Shown piece after piece: positions 13,301 through 27,200 of a stretch of 64,000 nucleotides of DNA; position 1 is the first letter of the stretch, and the number at the start of each line of letters is the position of its first letter. The translations under genes were made by a program, and so were the position numbers. Origin of the DNA: Euwallacea fornicatus (taxonomy: Eukaryota; Arthropoda; Insecta; Coleoptera; Curculionidae); assembly GCF_040115645.1 (NCBI RefSeq), contig NC_089552.1, positions 1,550,001 to 1,614,000 on the forward strand. The letters run 5' to 3'. A model generated the notes under the pieces. It made no database searches. It was not told the origin of the DNA and saw nothing but the letters and a program-made list of their open reading frames with translations.

Positions 13301-15638
13301 CTTCGTTATTTCGACGTCATGACTTAGAGAGTTTTCTACTCCCCAAAGAAAAGAGTCCGGTTGCAAAGTCGGTCCTTTTTTGACCTATTGACCACTTTTA
13401 GGTCTAGATTCTCCGTGATATTCCTTTTTAATTTCTTTAAAACATATGTATGAGTTTGGGTTAAATAGACGTATTACGTTCCTCGAGGTTGAATTTCGGA
13501 ATAAATGCTACTCCTTGTTAGCATTCCCCGTTGTATTCCTTCTCCTAAAAAGGTTTTCTTAATATTTCTCACAAGCAATATTTTCTCGAGTTTACGCGTA
13601 TAAGTTAACAGCCACCCTACGATTAAGTACCCTCGGCCAGATTACTGTTTATACAATAGTCATGTCTACCACTTTTTACACTGTTTATAGTTTTCCGTAA
13701 TATAAAGCCTCCATTTCAAGCATCCATCATCCGATGATCGTAATCTACCACTATTATCCTACGAATATTTTAAGTAATTTGTGAAAGTAACCGTCAAGTA
13801 ACGCAGCTTGAAATTATACAATATGGGTCAAATATTCAGCTTAGTGTTTGACCAACGGTCAAACGGCTTGTGACGAGCAGTCAAACGAGTCGTGATCAAT
13901 TAGATATTCATTGAATAATCGTATTGTCGGATGCCGGATGCATGAGAAGGAAACTTCAAAGTTTCCCTTTCATAAATCCCTCATCCGGTGATACGTACGA
14001 TGGTGAAAAATGAAATATTTCTCTGATGCTATTTTGCAACCTATCTCTAGCAGTTAGCATAGGGGAATAACATATCGTCGCATCGCGAATATTGAGAAAT
14101 TTTTCTGGTACGTATTGAAAAACTACGTAGATAATTTATATTAATAGGTAGGTTTCGAAGTTTTCTTTTCAAAGACTTCACGAAGCGTGTAATGTACATT
14201 GTCTGTAAATAAAAAAATGTGTTATTTTTTTCTTGTATAGTAATGTATTATTTTGTATGTGTTTTCACTGTTGTATGTATTTATAATTCAAACATGTGAG
14301 AGTTGTAGTTTTCATATTGAAACGTGTTAACTAGTTGATAAAACACTTGTATATTTTTGTACGTATTTGACTTTGTAAACATGATTTGTATTTTTCAGAA
14401 CGGGAATAAAACGTTGTAAATAGTAAAAAAAGGTCCGCATTATTTGCCCTCCTTTGCCCTGGCGTGAGACGTGCCTCGATTCATCAGCCGGCAAACTGCG
14501 ATAATAAAAATAAGCAAAATCCGATATTGCCATTTTCGTATCCTTGAGGGCTCTTCAAATAAGTCCAGTAACGATCCCACATCTCAAAACTAGCTAAATA
14601 ATAGGGAGTTATTAATGGTTTAAACATTATATTTAATTGCAAAAGACTAGAAAGAATACAAAAATTAATTGAAGTGATAATATTTTAAGAGTACAATAAA
14701 TTATTTACTCCACGTTTAAGCAAAAAGTGATGTACATATGGGGATATAAAAAATGCCACATTTGCAACACTAACTGCATTGAGGAAACGTATTGTTAAGC
14801 AAAACCCTATTGAAAGGAAACTTCGAAAGACCGAATGGCTTAGATACATCAAGAACCCAAAAGGGTCAGAAATCCTGTGAATAATTTTTATTACATCGAC
14901 TTTAAGGAATGTATTACTACAAATTAAAATATAAATTGCCTAAAACTCTTAATATAATAAATTTTTCTTAGGTGACTTTACTAACGTCCTACCTACACTA
15001 ATGCCAAATCTAGATTATTTCGGCACTATTCTTGGTCATTCCCTAATATCACTTGAATTGCAATAAATTTTGTCAGTTTATCAACGAAAAGGTAACGTGA
15101 AATGTGAAGAAACCTCATAAGAATAAACATTCATAGTGTTTATTAGAAGCCGATTCGCAAACGCAAAAAATTGACTTATTACCATAAAACTTTTGGTGAT
15201 TATAACTGGCCCTCGGGGGCTAATTGCTGTCCCTTTAATTTCAATATGAGTCACATGACATCCTGTGTAAAACTCTAGAAATATTCAAATTCGAAATATT
15301 CTTTTCTTGTCTGTAACAAGAACACGATTTGGTTCTCTAATAAATCCCTTTTCACAAATGGAATTTACGCACTATAAAACCCCTCAAAGAAATACTGACT
15401 AAAACTAGAACAAAAAACGGCTGTGTAGCCGGCCGATATGGAGAGCATAAACATATAGAAGGTCAATTGATTCACGCGTATAATTCTGACCAAGAAATCT
15501 TTATAAAGCAACGTGATTTCTATGGGTGCTACAACATTGAATTGGGGGATTGTCACAGCTCAGCGCAACCATTAATCCATAATAACCTCCTTAGAACTTA
15601 CCTCCATCCTTAACCAAATGCTCACTGTAAACTCGTTC
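10304..15638. other. Intergenic region between prd and HPS3
   Basis: The two genes converge here. The stretch is AT-rich and holds no recognised gene. It presumably contains the prd 3' UTR at its left and the HPS3 3' UTR at its right; a TTTATT (AATAAA on the minus strand) near 15138 could end HPS3. Two CCGGTTTTTT motifs occur at about 11465-11475 and 11543-11552. An inverted repeat built on GGTCAAAC lies at 13846-13864. Small ORFs here look random. Confidence 0.55.
10931..10936 (+). terminator. Candidate poly(A) signal of prd
   Basis: AATAAA lies 628 bp after the prd stop codon and is the first canonical hexamer that I noticed on this strand downstream of it. There is no transcript evidence. 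Confidence 0.35.
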
Positions 15639-18600
15639 TTACAAACTCAACGTGTTCAATAACTGCTGCGCCTTATTAGTCAACATCTTATTGATCTCAT
15701 TGGCCTGCTGATTGCTCTTGCACATATTAATGTAAGGCTCATAGTTCTGAATCTCGTTCAGAATCTCCGAAACGTCGTCGCTATTCATTTCGATCTTATC
15801 CCGAAAGATGACTGCGCCGGTTTGACATTTCTTAGCATCACTTGAGGTGTAAGAATCATCTTGCCAACTGTCAAATTCGGTAGATTTTGATTGGCTGAAG
15901 CGCTGAGGGAATATTAGTTTGAGCTGGTCTAAAGTGAAGGAGGCGGCTGCGTGGGTGAGAATGTCTGCAAAGGTTATGGGAAAAAACGATGTTTTACCCA
16001 AAAAAAACAGCTTCAAAATAATATATTGGTGGCCTAATTTGATTATTTCATTGAAAATTAGCTGTAGCCAGATTCCGAACGTTCCACCATGATTCAAAGG
16101 AAAAAAAAACAATTGAGAATGCGCTTCGATTCGGAAGCAACTATGTAGTAATCACTTCCAATCGATGACTGCTTTTAGTATCGTGTACTCGATTTGATGC
16201 GTTTGGAACGTTCTTTATCCGGCTGCTGCTTCGTTTCTCCGTAAGAACCACGACAATTTAATAGAACTCGTAGATAATGCCTATTCCCTTCTGAAACCTA
16301 CCTCTAAGTATTTTTTTGGGAAAGAAAGATATTCTCTTCAAGTCTTCATTCTGTGAGAGCTTTAAAATCCTCCGCTGAACTGTGGCTACCAAGAATTTCC
16401 ATTCCTCAGCTTTCACAAGTCGATCCTAAAACCACTTGAGGGTTTAATTTTTAATTAAACGAGCAATTAGATCATTGTCAAAGATGAAATATAAATGAAT
16501 GCAATAACCTTGGCAAATTGCAGCAAACACTGAGGACACACATCAATCAGCAATAAAATAGCGTCGTTGGTCCCTATAGTCAACGTTTTCAGGCTGTCGG
16601 ATCCTCGTAGGTTCTCGTTTATAGCAAGAAAACTGTTCACCTGAAAGTGGGATTAATATATGAGTTTCAATGCGCTTATGTATACTGGACCGCGTCTATG
16701 TGTTTGTATATGGTGAATTAACCAATACTCACCTCTGCGATCACCTGCTTTGGTACTAGTTTACTGCATAACAAAGCCTGCAATCTTCTCAATACTTCAT
16801 CAGCCTCAGGATTCTCTCCAATTTCCGGTTTGGGCACATAGTTCTCTACGCATGCCTCGTATAGCTTCGCAGTTATATCCACTTGAAACGGAGGCATTTT
16901 GTCCAGGTATTCATGTCGAAGATTCGAGAACAGAAATTCCCCTTTATACCTCTTCGAGTTCTCGTTAAAATACGTCTTGTAAATGCGATTGTACTGGAGC
17001 TTCTCTTGATCTCGGTCTTTTTCGATTTCGTCCAAGTCTTGGCTGTCGCCAAGGGACTCCGATCGCTGTAGATAGCTGATCATTTGGAAGGTAAGATTTT
17101 TATTTATTAAGAGAACTAGGAAGTTACCTGTTGTCCTGCTCTTTCTGCATTTTCCCCATTTCGGCTTCCCGTTTTAACTGTAACAGCTGTAATTGGGATA
17201 AATAGGAGCGGACGAGGAGTTTCATGGCTTCAGTGGCTCCCTTTTCATAGATAACTTTTGCTAAGTCCATATTTTCCGGTTTGGAGAAATAGCGGATGAA
17301 GAATAGTTCCAGAGTGTTTTGAAGCACTGTGCTGGCCAAGTTACTGTCTTTTCCAATACTTGAAGGAAGATACTCCAAAAATACCTAAAACGCGTTTTAA
17401 GAGTGCTTTGTGGCAATCTTTAATGTCTGCCTGACCTTAATCATTCTGTTTAACCCCACAACCTTTTTGTCCATAATGAGATTTACTAATATTTCTGGCA
17501 AAACTTCGGGACAGATTGAAATTAAGAGAACTGTGATATCCGAAAAACTCAGAGTGCCTTTCTGAGGCTTCAAAGAGTTTAGGTGAAGCAAATGAGTGGT
17601 GTCCAGGAGCAACTCCCAATTTTCCAGTAAAAGGTCGACAAGGTTTTCTTTGGTTATAGTCCGAAGGTGATCTTCGGCCTTTTGATTGTTGCATTTCTGG
17701 ACGTAAAGTATAGTGAGAGCCAGATTTTTTTCCGAGATGTTTGTAGCACTAAAAATTAGGAGTTACTGCAAATTATGTTTAAATAGAGCACAACTAAAAA
17801 TGAAAATTTTTGTCAACACGGCACATACTCAGAGCACTTTTCCAAAAGAATGTTGATCAGTTTATCAGTCGAATATTCCCGTAAAATTCGACTCTTCAAA
17901 ATTAAATTGGGCAAATCGCTGAATCCTTGACTCTCCAGCAAATTCAGCATGGCTTCTGAAAAGCTGTTTTTCGTCCCCGTGCCAAAGTACCTATCCGCAT
18001 CGCAACTGGTTTTAATATCAAGTAATGTATGCTTTAAATAGTGCATAAACCCTTTGGAAAACTAAAATGCACAGTTATGAGATAACGTTTCTTTCGGTAC
18101 AATAATATATAAATTACACGAGTATTGCTTTGCTCTTGCAGTTTCTTCACCCTACTCAACACCTCCGAAGGGCTGATAACTGCCATCTTATAATAAGGAA
18201 TTGCTAACACATAATTGTCTTCTGTAACACTCCTAAAAATTCTTTCTATGTAAACTTTAAAAGAAATAAAGCATAAATTCCATACATTATATAATGATCC
18301 CCCAATAGCGCGCAGGAGAGCCTATAAGTCTCCACTAGTTCCTCATTAACACCTCTCTTTTCTAACACCAACTTTACATTGGAATCGTCTGCGATAGACC
18401 ACTTTTTGAGCATCAAGGCCATCCTCAAGATCATGTGAGCTTCGCTCATTAAGTGACAATAAGTCTGGGCTGAAGAAAAACGATGAACATTTGCCACAAT
18501 GGAAATATCGTTGAAAACTACTTTGGGTGAGGGTAACTCAAGGCTGTAGAGGGTCAGAAAATTTGCTGTAGAGCTAAAAGATTGACAAATTTCCCAAAGA

Positions 18601-21201
18601 AATTCTAAAATTTAAACATTTCAAACTATCTATTTTTGTGTGAATCGTAATTACCTTCCGCTGGAGCTCACGGAATGTGCTGGAGAGCTGTCAGAATTGG
18701 CAAGTAAAAGAAGATAACTGTCCGCAAGGAGCAATTTTTCCACTCCCAGAAAAGGTCGTAGACCCACCAAACAAATCGAATCGTCAATTGAAGGAATTGC
18801 CTGCCAAACAATATAATCATTTAAAAACTCCTCCACCAAAATCTACTTACCGTCCGATTACTATCCATATGGTCCAAGTTTTTGCACAATTGATGTCCGA
18901 TTCTCAAAGTATAAGACTCCAATCCGGTCTCTGTGAGAGCATGAAGGAAATAATCTTCCATAATTATTCTAAAAACTGGAGCAGTAAAAGGGTAAACCGC
19001 TATACAGTTGTCTTTATCGAAGGTGCTATCTGAAAAACGAGCGTTAATATTAATCTTTTATACACCAAGTTTTCACTAATTCACCAGCATCTGAAAATAA
19101 ATGCAAATACCCCTCTTGCTGTGTGGCTACCATACAAGCAACGCTGTTTAAATATGAGCGATAGGAGCTCTTCAATTCTGTGCTGGCGGACTCTTCAGGG
19201 GTGGTATTTAAGTTTTCTTCGATATATTGAGGCTTTAAAATCATGCTTTTAAATTCTTCGGATACTTGCTTCTGATTACTTTCAATTAAAATTGGAACAA
19301 GTTTAAGCTGTATTAAATCTTGCAGCTGGTAGTGTTGAGTTTTATTCTTAAGATAAATTAATGTGCCAATGCAGTTCAATGAAAAATCCAAGAACTTACT
19401 TCTAGAGTTGAGCTTGGTTTTATAATGGCTTGCAGATCTTTGTCAGTGAAAGTAAAGGGGCTGTGTTTGTGAATAAGACTATTTTCTTTTACAATACTTG
19501 GCAAATTAACTGTCAACTTCTGCCTTTTAAATCTCTCCTGTTGTTTCAGTTGTTTGAAGTCAATTGGCTCATCTTTTGAATCTAATAAAAAAGCTTTCTA
19601 TATTATCTGATTGCAGCAATTACAAAGCATACATACACAAGAAACTAAAATCTTGCACTGTAGAACCTCGTTTCAGCGCAGGATTACTCTCCGTGCCTGT
19701 CAATATCCGAAACATGTGCATGGAATCCCTCCCTAAGACGGCAATATAATTTTCACATATTTGAATTTCAAAAGGAGCAAAAGCCAGCTCTAACATAATA
19801 GGCATATCCTCAAAATCTATAAATTTTAGCTTCGAAATGTCGTGAGTGCGCACACAAAATTTGTAGAAGTTTATTATGCGATCTGAGAGTATTGCTAAAT
19901 TTCCTGAAAGCTACAACTGCCAATTTACTACACAGCCCGTTTTAAGATCATCAATCCTACCTGACAGCAAGCAATAGCATTTGGATTCCTCCTAACAGGA
20001 ATCTCAATCATTTCCAGAGATCCTAATTCCGACTGGTTAGTAGTAGGAGTAACCCGGCCAGCGATTCGAGCCCTCATAGGTTGAACCTCAAATCCGACAC
20101 AAATTCTCTTAGCAAAACATTCCTGATAAACATAATATTTTTACGTCATTACCATGCCACATTCTGATGATCCCAAACTAACATTACTTGAAGTCATTTT
20201 GGACTGCTGCAAAGTGGCAACGCTATCCCAATTAATATAGACCCTGACGAAATTGGTTTCTAGGTTTTGACGATTGTATTTCGTTTCAAGAGATGCCACA
20301 TAATCCCCTAAAATATTTTACATTTTTTATTTATTTATTCCATTATTAGAGCTATTAAAAGTTTTTATAAAATAAACAGCAAATGCATTTGGCACAGGCA
20401 GTTCTCAATACGTATCGCATTTGATTCGACTGCGTCTGAATAACGAATATAAACATAATTTGGCTTCGCCCATATTTTCAAGAAGTATTGACCCAGAACA
20501 CAAATCCTTAGTAAATTAGGTGATTGTACAAGGAGGATAATTTAAAAAATAAAGCCATTAGGTTTTACTAGTTTTCTTTGATAATTTTTAAGCTTAACAA
20601 TTGATGTCACCTTCTATGTGAAAAAATCATATTGTATAAAATAACCCACTCGAATTGAGAAGTAAATAACTATTTCACGAAGCATGATGGAGCCAGGGCA
20701 GAAATTTTAGATTAATTTAAATAACAATAATTAATATGGAATACATCATATACCTTAACTAAGGTTTTTTTCATGTATGTCCAGTATTGGACTTAGTTTT
20801 AATGTTGGATGTATTCTAAAGTTTCCTACTAATTTTTGGTCATAATTAAGTATTGCTGTCTTTTTTTAATCAACGAAATTGAAAGACTTAATTCAGTAGC
20901 TAGTAATGATTTGTTTTTTGAGATATTACATATGGTATGGTTAATGGTATGTACCTACTTAATGGCTTTAAATATCACTGTAGCACTTACCATTAAGGCA
21001 ATGTATAATCTGAATGGCCTCATCGACTGTTGGAAAACTAAATTGCACTTCTGAGTCATTCCTCAAGTCTCGTACTTCAATGCAGTTGCTGGTCAATGCA
21101 AGTAACAGCCGGTCAGGTGGGGCCACAGTACAAGCTGTAGGCTGCTCAACTGTTTGAACATTTTGGGTTGCAAAGTGGTGAACTGAGATAACGCGTACCA
21201 T
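15639..21201 (-). CDS. HPS3: HPS3-like BLOC-2 complex subunit
   Basis: This is a subunit of BLOC-2, the cytosolic complex that routes cargo to lysosome-related organelles (pigment granules in insect eyes). Seventeen exons join in phase: 20991-21201, 20153-20307, 19961-20122, 19637-19910, 19400-19581, 19085-19325, 18851-19029, 18655-18800, 18286-18573, 18118-18232, 17829-18061, 17436-17748, 17128-17384, 16733-17075, 16509-16640, 16302-16425 and 15639-15964. Together they give 1226 residues. Against vertebrate HPS3 from memory, the N-terminus MVRVISVHHFATQNVQ fits MVQLYNLHPF, then DYVAS...RVYINW fits the YVNW segment. CHLMSEAHMILRMALM fits the HLLSEAHLLVRAALM segment, AIPYYKM fits LPYYKM, and NILLEKC fits DILLERC. 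No transmembrane or catalytic motif is visible. Human HPS3 is about 1000 residues, so this model is longer, mostly towards the C-terminus. The exon 6/7 junction is the least certain. Confidence 0.86.
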
Positions 21202-24200
21202 ATCTCTTTGTTAAGTGTGCCTTTATTCTTTTTGATTCACCACAATCTATAGAAAATCTGTACGAGTAATTTTCAAATATCTATTTTCTAAAAATCTCGA
21301 CTGAGGTAATATGTTGTTAATGTTCATTAATTAGAGTGGATAATATCATTAAAATAATAATTCCAGGACTTGTCCTAAATATAAATAAAATTATTGATTT
21401 GCAATTCAAGACAAGCCCCTTAACCCAGATTTTAAAGCTAAATGATTGTTGATGAATGCATACCTCCAGCTAAGCACAAGAATCAGAACATTTATTTTCA
21501 ATATCTACCCATTGTTTCCCATGTCGTTTTTATTTTTTAGCTCAAAAATGAGAAATATTGAAAAAAATATTTAAATCATTTTTAAATGTGCGACCTTCTA
21601 TTTGGTTTATTTACGTCTGGGTGTCAAATGTCAAAGAATATTGACAGTTTGATGAGGAAGTTGAGTTTACCATTTCAGCCAATCAAATCAAGTTATTTGT
21701 CCGACATCACTAAGATACTCAATTAAATGTAAGAAAAGTGCGCTAGCTTCTTATTTTGAATTTTAATTATTTTTAATTAGAATTAATGATTACTTAAATG
21801 AATGCCGTTAAAGTAATGCCGTATTGTGTTTTGTTCAATCCGTGTCTGAATGTTGGAAAAAAATTAGACTAACGTTCAATTCACAAAAAACTGTTATAGT
21901 ATAGAATTTAATATGCTTAGTTTATTTATTTTTTAAGTTCTGTCTTTCTCTCTCTCTCCTAAAAAAATATACCTTCCAAATTGGATTGTCGACATACTCA
22001 TTATTAATATAATCCCGTAATCTACAATAAAATAGTTTATTACTATAATTACTTTATAATATCAATGTTTTCCCTATATTTTCCAAAAATGTTTACCATG
22101 AATACGAAATTATGACGATTGAATGTTGAATGAAATTAGTTATTGCGCAGTAAGCTCTAGGGCTTCATATTGAATAATGAGTGGAAAAGTGTGCGCAAGT
22201 TTCCCAATGAAGCCTATTATATCATTACACCAGCCGATAGACAAATACGAATGTGGAAACACTAGTCTATATAGACAGTCGCTTGTTTACATCAGTGCCA
22301 TAAAGCAGTAAGTCGATGTAACCGTTCAATTATAGACCTAGATACCATCTTGGAATTGTCACCGGTGTTTAGTGACAACCGACTGATTCACAAAAGAGGT
22401 CCAAGCAATACTAGTACAATACGTTCATGCAGAAACTATAGCATATACGTTGATATTACAGTGGTGTTCACAAAAGAAACCTTAGACCTGACTTTAAACC
22501 GAACAATAAGCCATAATTTAAAAAATTCGAACCGCCATGAAAAAAAATTCTTTTTTTTATTTCGATTTTCAATTTTCTCATCCTAGTTTCAAATATCGAG
22601 TTTTGTCTGACCTTGATCCCGGCCGATAAATGCGATATAGGCCCGAGGTTCTCTGACGCTTGTCGCAGTTTGTAAACACAAGTTTGGTTAGAATATTTGA
22701 CATTAATTTCAACATGGCGGTGTCTGTGATGTGCGTTACAAGTCAGTAGGTAAGTTTTTCCACTTTTCTCAATGTATTTCTCATAAAAAATTATCAGAAT
22801 TGCATTTTTGCATCTCCCTATCAACATGCTTCGTCCTCACAGAAGGTCATCGGCTTTAACGGCTAATTTTTCGCGGAAATTCTCAAATTATCGATTCACC
22901 TACCTGTGTCTCCAATGCTTAGTTGGCCGAGGATAAATACATTACGGATTCACGATATTTTCAATTCTTTTGCATTGAAACGTTTGCATGTCACGTCGAT
23001 GTTTCGATGGAGGGACTTAAATTTCATTTGCAGACCTCTATCATTAAGGGCTCTGATTACCTACTCTACTTAAATAGTTGCTAGTCCTGGATCATCCTTG
23101 ACGAAGTTAAATTCTTAAATTGTGCCAAATTGCCGACAAGTTTTGTCAATAAATAGTTATGTTGTTGGTATCCTTGGAGGCGGGCATGGCACATTGACAC
23201 TTTCTGGGTAAATCCAAACACACCTGGCATCGGTTTTTCCAATTGTTTTGTTTATCAACTGTTTTTAAGAACCATTCAGCAATGGTAAATTAAAATAAAA
23301 AAATATTCTATCAGGTTTAGGCACCTTTGAACCGCAGTTATATATAAATTGAAACAAGTCTTGTCCTGTGCCATTCGTATCTAATCACCTACTTTGTCCT
23401 ACTACATATTAATTGTTCACACATTAAGCGGGCCTTATCAGCCTTCGAAATTTGACACCTGACGTTTTCCGTATATGTCATCAGACATGTCAAAAGTTAT
23501 ATGTATTATTAATGGTAAATTGATAGCAGAAAAAGTTTCTTTGGATGCAACTAGGTTGGTTGCAAGTTCTTATTAATTCCAGGAGCACGTTCAGTGTCCT
23601 TGAAGTATCAGGCTTGTTAAGTTTTTTTAAGGACATGCCATAGCAAATTTCTGTGATCTGTCAAAGTTTATAATGATAAATTAATGTGGGTTTTGACAAG
23701 ATTCAAACAGACATTTTGATTTTTTGAATAGTGGTGCTGTCAAGAATATGACAACCACATCATGCGATTTTGGCCAGCAATCAGTACCTTAAATTAGTAC
23801 ATACATATGTTCTTATCTGATTCCATTAGATATAGAGATTAGGCTCAAGTTTGACATTTGGGGCATAATAATGTACTTTACAACCTTTGTGCATAATATC
23901 CAATTTTTGCCATACGGCATTAGATTCAGAATAAGAAGATATTCCAGATTCTATTAAAAAAAAACTAGAACCAAGTCAAAGTAAATAAGCTAAAAAACAA
24001 AACGTCGGAATTTAAATCGGACAACTTCCTATCACAGAGGAGCAAATGATTCTCGGAAAAAATAGGAACGTAGTTGGAAACATTTGATTTTTTCTAATCT
24101 TTTAGGAACCAATTGAAACTTCCCTGACTTTAAAACAGCATTTTATTGAGCTCCTATTACTCAGCTTTGCATTCATTTAGACCACGTGGTAACTTCAAAT

Positions 24201-27200
24201 AATTGGGATTCCTACGCTTAATTTCGAAAAGCTGTTGCCGAGCATATTTTAGAAAACACTTTACAGTTTCATATATCGTTAAATGATGAAATTAAAGAGA
24301 TTTTTAGTTCATTTTTCAGTCGATTAGAACTCTCTCAAATTGGGAAAATGCTTAAAAGAGTCCAGGAAATCGTATTTCTCATCGATGCTTTAATAGTTTA
24401 AAATCTTAAATTTTTGAATAAAAATTTAATACGATATTAAAACTCTTTAACTACTAAGTCCTACGGGAAGTCTGCAAAAGTAGCTCGAGTAGAACCCTGT
24501 AGCACGTGTGCCTACTTATTGTCTACATCTATCACGTGCGCGTATATAGTAAATAGATACACACATAACATTCTGTGCATGTTTGAATACTACGCACATG
24601 TCGGGGGCTGTAGCCTGGATAAGATGAAAAAAAAGTCGGAAACCAGAAGCAGGCACTCAACCTATTATGGATACATCCGGAGTTCCAAAGTTTTGAGGAC
24701 AAATTCACGATACCCGCAGCTAACCGGCTTACCTTGCCAATTTTCCACGTCGAATTGAACTTGCTTGAATTCTTACCAATAAAAAATTTACCCAGATATA
24801 GATCGCCTCTATATTTAGCAGCTTTGAAAATTCTTTCAAATTCTCCGCATCTTCTGGAGATACTGGCTAAACGTGGAGAAACGACAGAAAAATGTCCACC
24901 AAACTGAAAAGCTAAAAAAAGGGGAAAGTGTGGCAGAGACTGTCTAGACTGGTACAAGGTACAAGCGTCGACATAAGTTTAATATGCAAAAGTGCATAAA
25001 AAGGGTAATTGCGGTAAGTCATTGGAAAGGCAATGTTTGAATCGGAGTGATAAATTTGATATACACCAATGGCAATATTTAACAGAGTTCAATATTTCGA
25101 GTTAAGGTCGTAATAATTACTAATACGTGTATAAACGATGTATTCTGTCGATGCATCTTCGATCTTGGTCACCCAGTATGCGATTCCTGCCAACGAAAAT
25201 ACTCGCAGTTTTCAGGGTTTCTAAATTTACGTGTTCTCACAAGTTCAGTGGTTCTGTGTCCTGCCGAATGGTGGAACTAAAATTGTAAAGATTGAAAATC
25301 TTGCAAGATGACATTAAAAAATTCGAAAAATTTTTAATTCACCGGGCATTGACGATTTGGGGTGCAAAGAAAATACGAACCCCAAATTGCCGTACCTACT
25401 TGCGTTCCTCGGTACTGGCCGATTTGGAAATATACGATAAGGGTGCATTTGTTAGCTAAAATGATTCGTTCAGACAGTTGCGAAAATGGATTTTATCTGA
25501 ACACTAAAGATAAAGAGGCATTTAGCCTGAGGCTCACTTCAAGTCTTTGACGTGACCCTCACAGAGGTGATTCATTTTTCAAAATATCGAGAGTGAAAAG
25601 TAATATTTTGCACATTTGAACGTTTCTCAACCAAAATAGTCCAACTACGCCAACTTTCAGAGGCCATGACTCTCAAAAGTATAAGGCAAACAAGATTATT
25701 TGTCAATCGTAATTGAACAATTGTATAAAGAAATTTGTAAATTATCTAAGGTGTTTGCTGTGGGCCCGATTATCATGGAAAACGAAAGCAGAGGAAAATG
25801 ATTGCCATTATATTTGAGCAATTTAATCCCTCGCACATTTCGGTGGTGATAGTGAAGTTTACTCAATTATAAATATTGTTCATGGCAATTGTTGCAAAAT
25901 TAAGTAATTTCAAGTGATGCATGAATGAACCTCAAAATAAACGTATTTTTCAGTTGCTCTGCTGAATTACCATAAAAATGTAACAATGAGGTGAACTTGT
26001 TATTCTTGTCTAAGCCATTAACATTGAACTCTTTGTATATTTAACGATTACTTAAAATCGCAACTGCAACGAGTGAAAGTTTATGTGGCCACGAGTCAGG
26101 GCCCCTGCTTTAGAAACCCAAATTTTGCCTAAAAAGTTACGAGAACACCTTGGGAAAGCGGAGTTGAGCCCGGCCTGTCCATACGCTCAAATTAGAATGA
26201 GTCGTTAGGCTCGACTGGCTGTAATTGACCACTAATTAATCGGTATTTTTGTTAAACGTTTTAAAGATACACAAACGTCGTTTATTTACGAGCTTTGCTC
26301 ATGCCTGGACAGGTGCCTAGGTACTTGTACACGATTTTTGGTCGTATGAACAATCATAGTTTTGTCATGTAGCAGTATCCACTTTCAAGACATTGGATAA
26401 TTATAGGAGATATCGAAAATAACTCTGCTCTGCTATTAAATTTCAAGTGACAGTAAATATTCCAAAGTGTATCGACTTGATATGTAAAGCAGATACCGTG
26501 GTAATTTTTATCTCACTTCCAGGCAATCATGCGGTAGTTTCTAATAACCGCACTGCCGCTTATCTCGGTGAAATCAGATAGGTATGATATTTTATACAAA
26601 TATGATACAAAGTTAGGCGACACAAATTCGTTTTTCCCTGTGAGCGTCGCGCCCGGTCGTCAGCTTCTCAAACTGCAAAAAAAAAAAAAAAAAATTAATT
26701 AACGTTTTTGGCGGTACGCATGTGTTGCTACGGACCACTGTTTAACACCCTTTCTAAGAGGTGTGAGCCTAAACGGTACCTTATTGACATTACTGTATCC
26801 CGCAGCTCCCGTTGTTACGTTTTTCTAGTACCATGGAACGGTTACGTGTGCGCCAAACATTTACCAAATTACGCCCGGTACTACTACAGTTATTACAACA
26901 AAAGTAACTATCCATGTTTGCCAGCGAAATTAACTGATAACCAGAGCAATAATTAATGTTTACTTAAAAATTATCATATTGTATTTTGATCTTTGCCTAT
27001 TGTGTTTTTAACCTTCCAGTTTGTTTGTCCATGTTATCAGGGTAATGAGGGGCTTATAATCTTACTGAGTTCCAAGATTAGAACAGAATATTTGCTTGTT
27101 TGCCGTACTTAGACGGTCTTTGATGATTTTTGCAGAATTTTACCTGGCGAATGGTGCTGGTGGTCGGTGAGTTGTTTTCTGTGGACGTTCCCGAAAAGTG

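Noticed and set aside
15965..16112. Upstream extension of the last HPS3 exon as a single 157-codon ORF
   Set aside because: A good CTTTGCAG acceptor ends at 15965, and only the downstream part continues the protein in the phase set by the preceding exon.
19050..19084. Read-through of HPS3 exon 6 to GELVKTWCIKD and a stop
   Set aside because: A gtgaat donor before it and a TTTTTCAG acceptor 55 bp later restore an open frame with continuing HPS3 similarity.
26708..26956. 82-codon Cys/Tyr-rich ORF, considered as a small secreted peptide
   Set aside because: No signal peptide, no regular cysteine spacing and no splice or promoter context.
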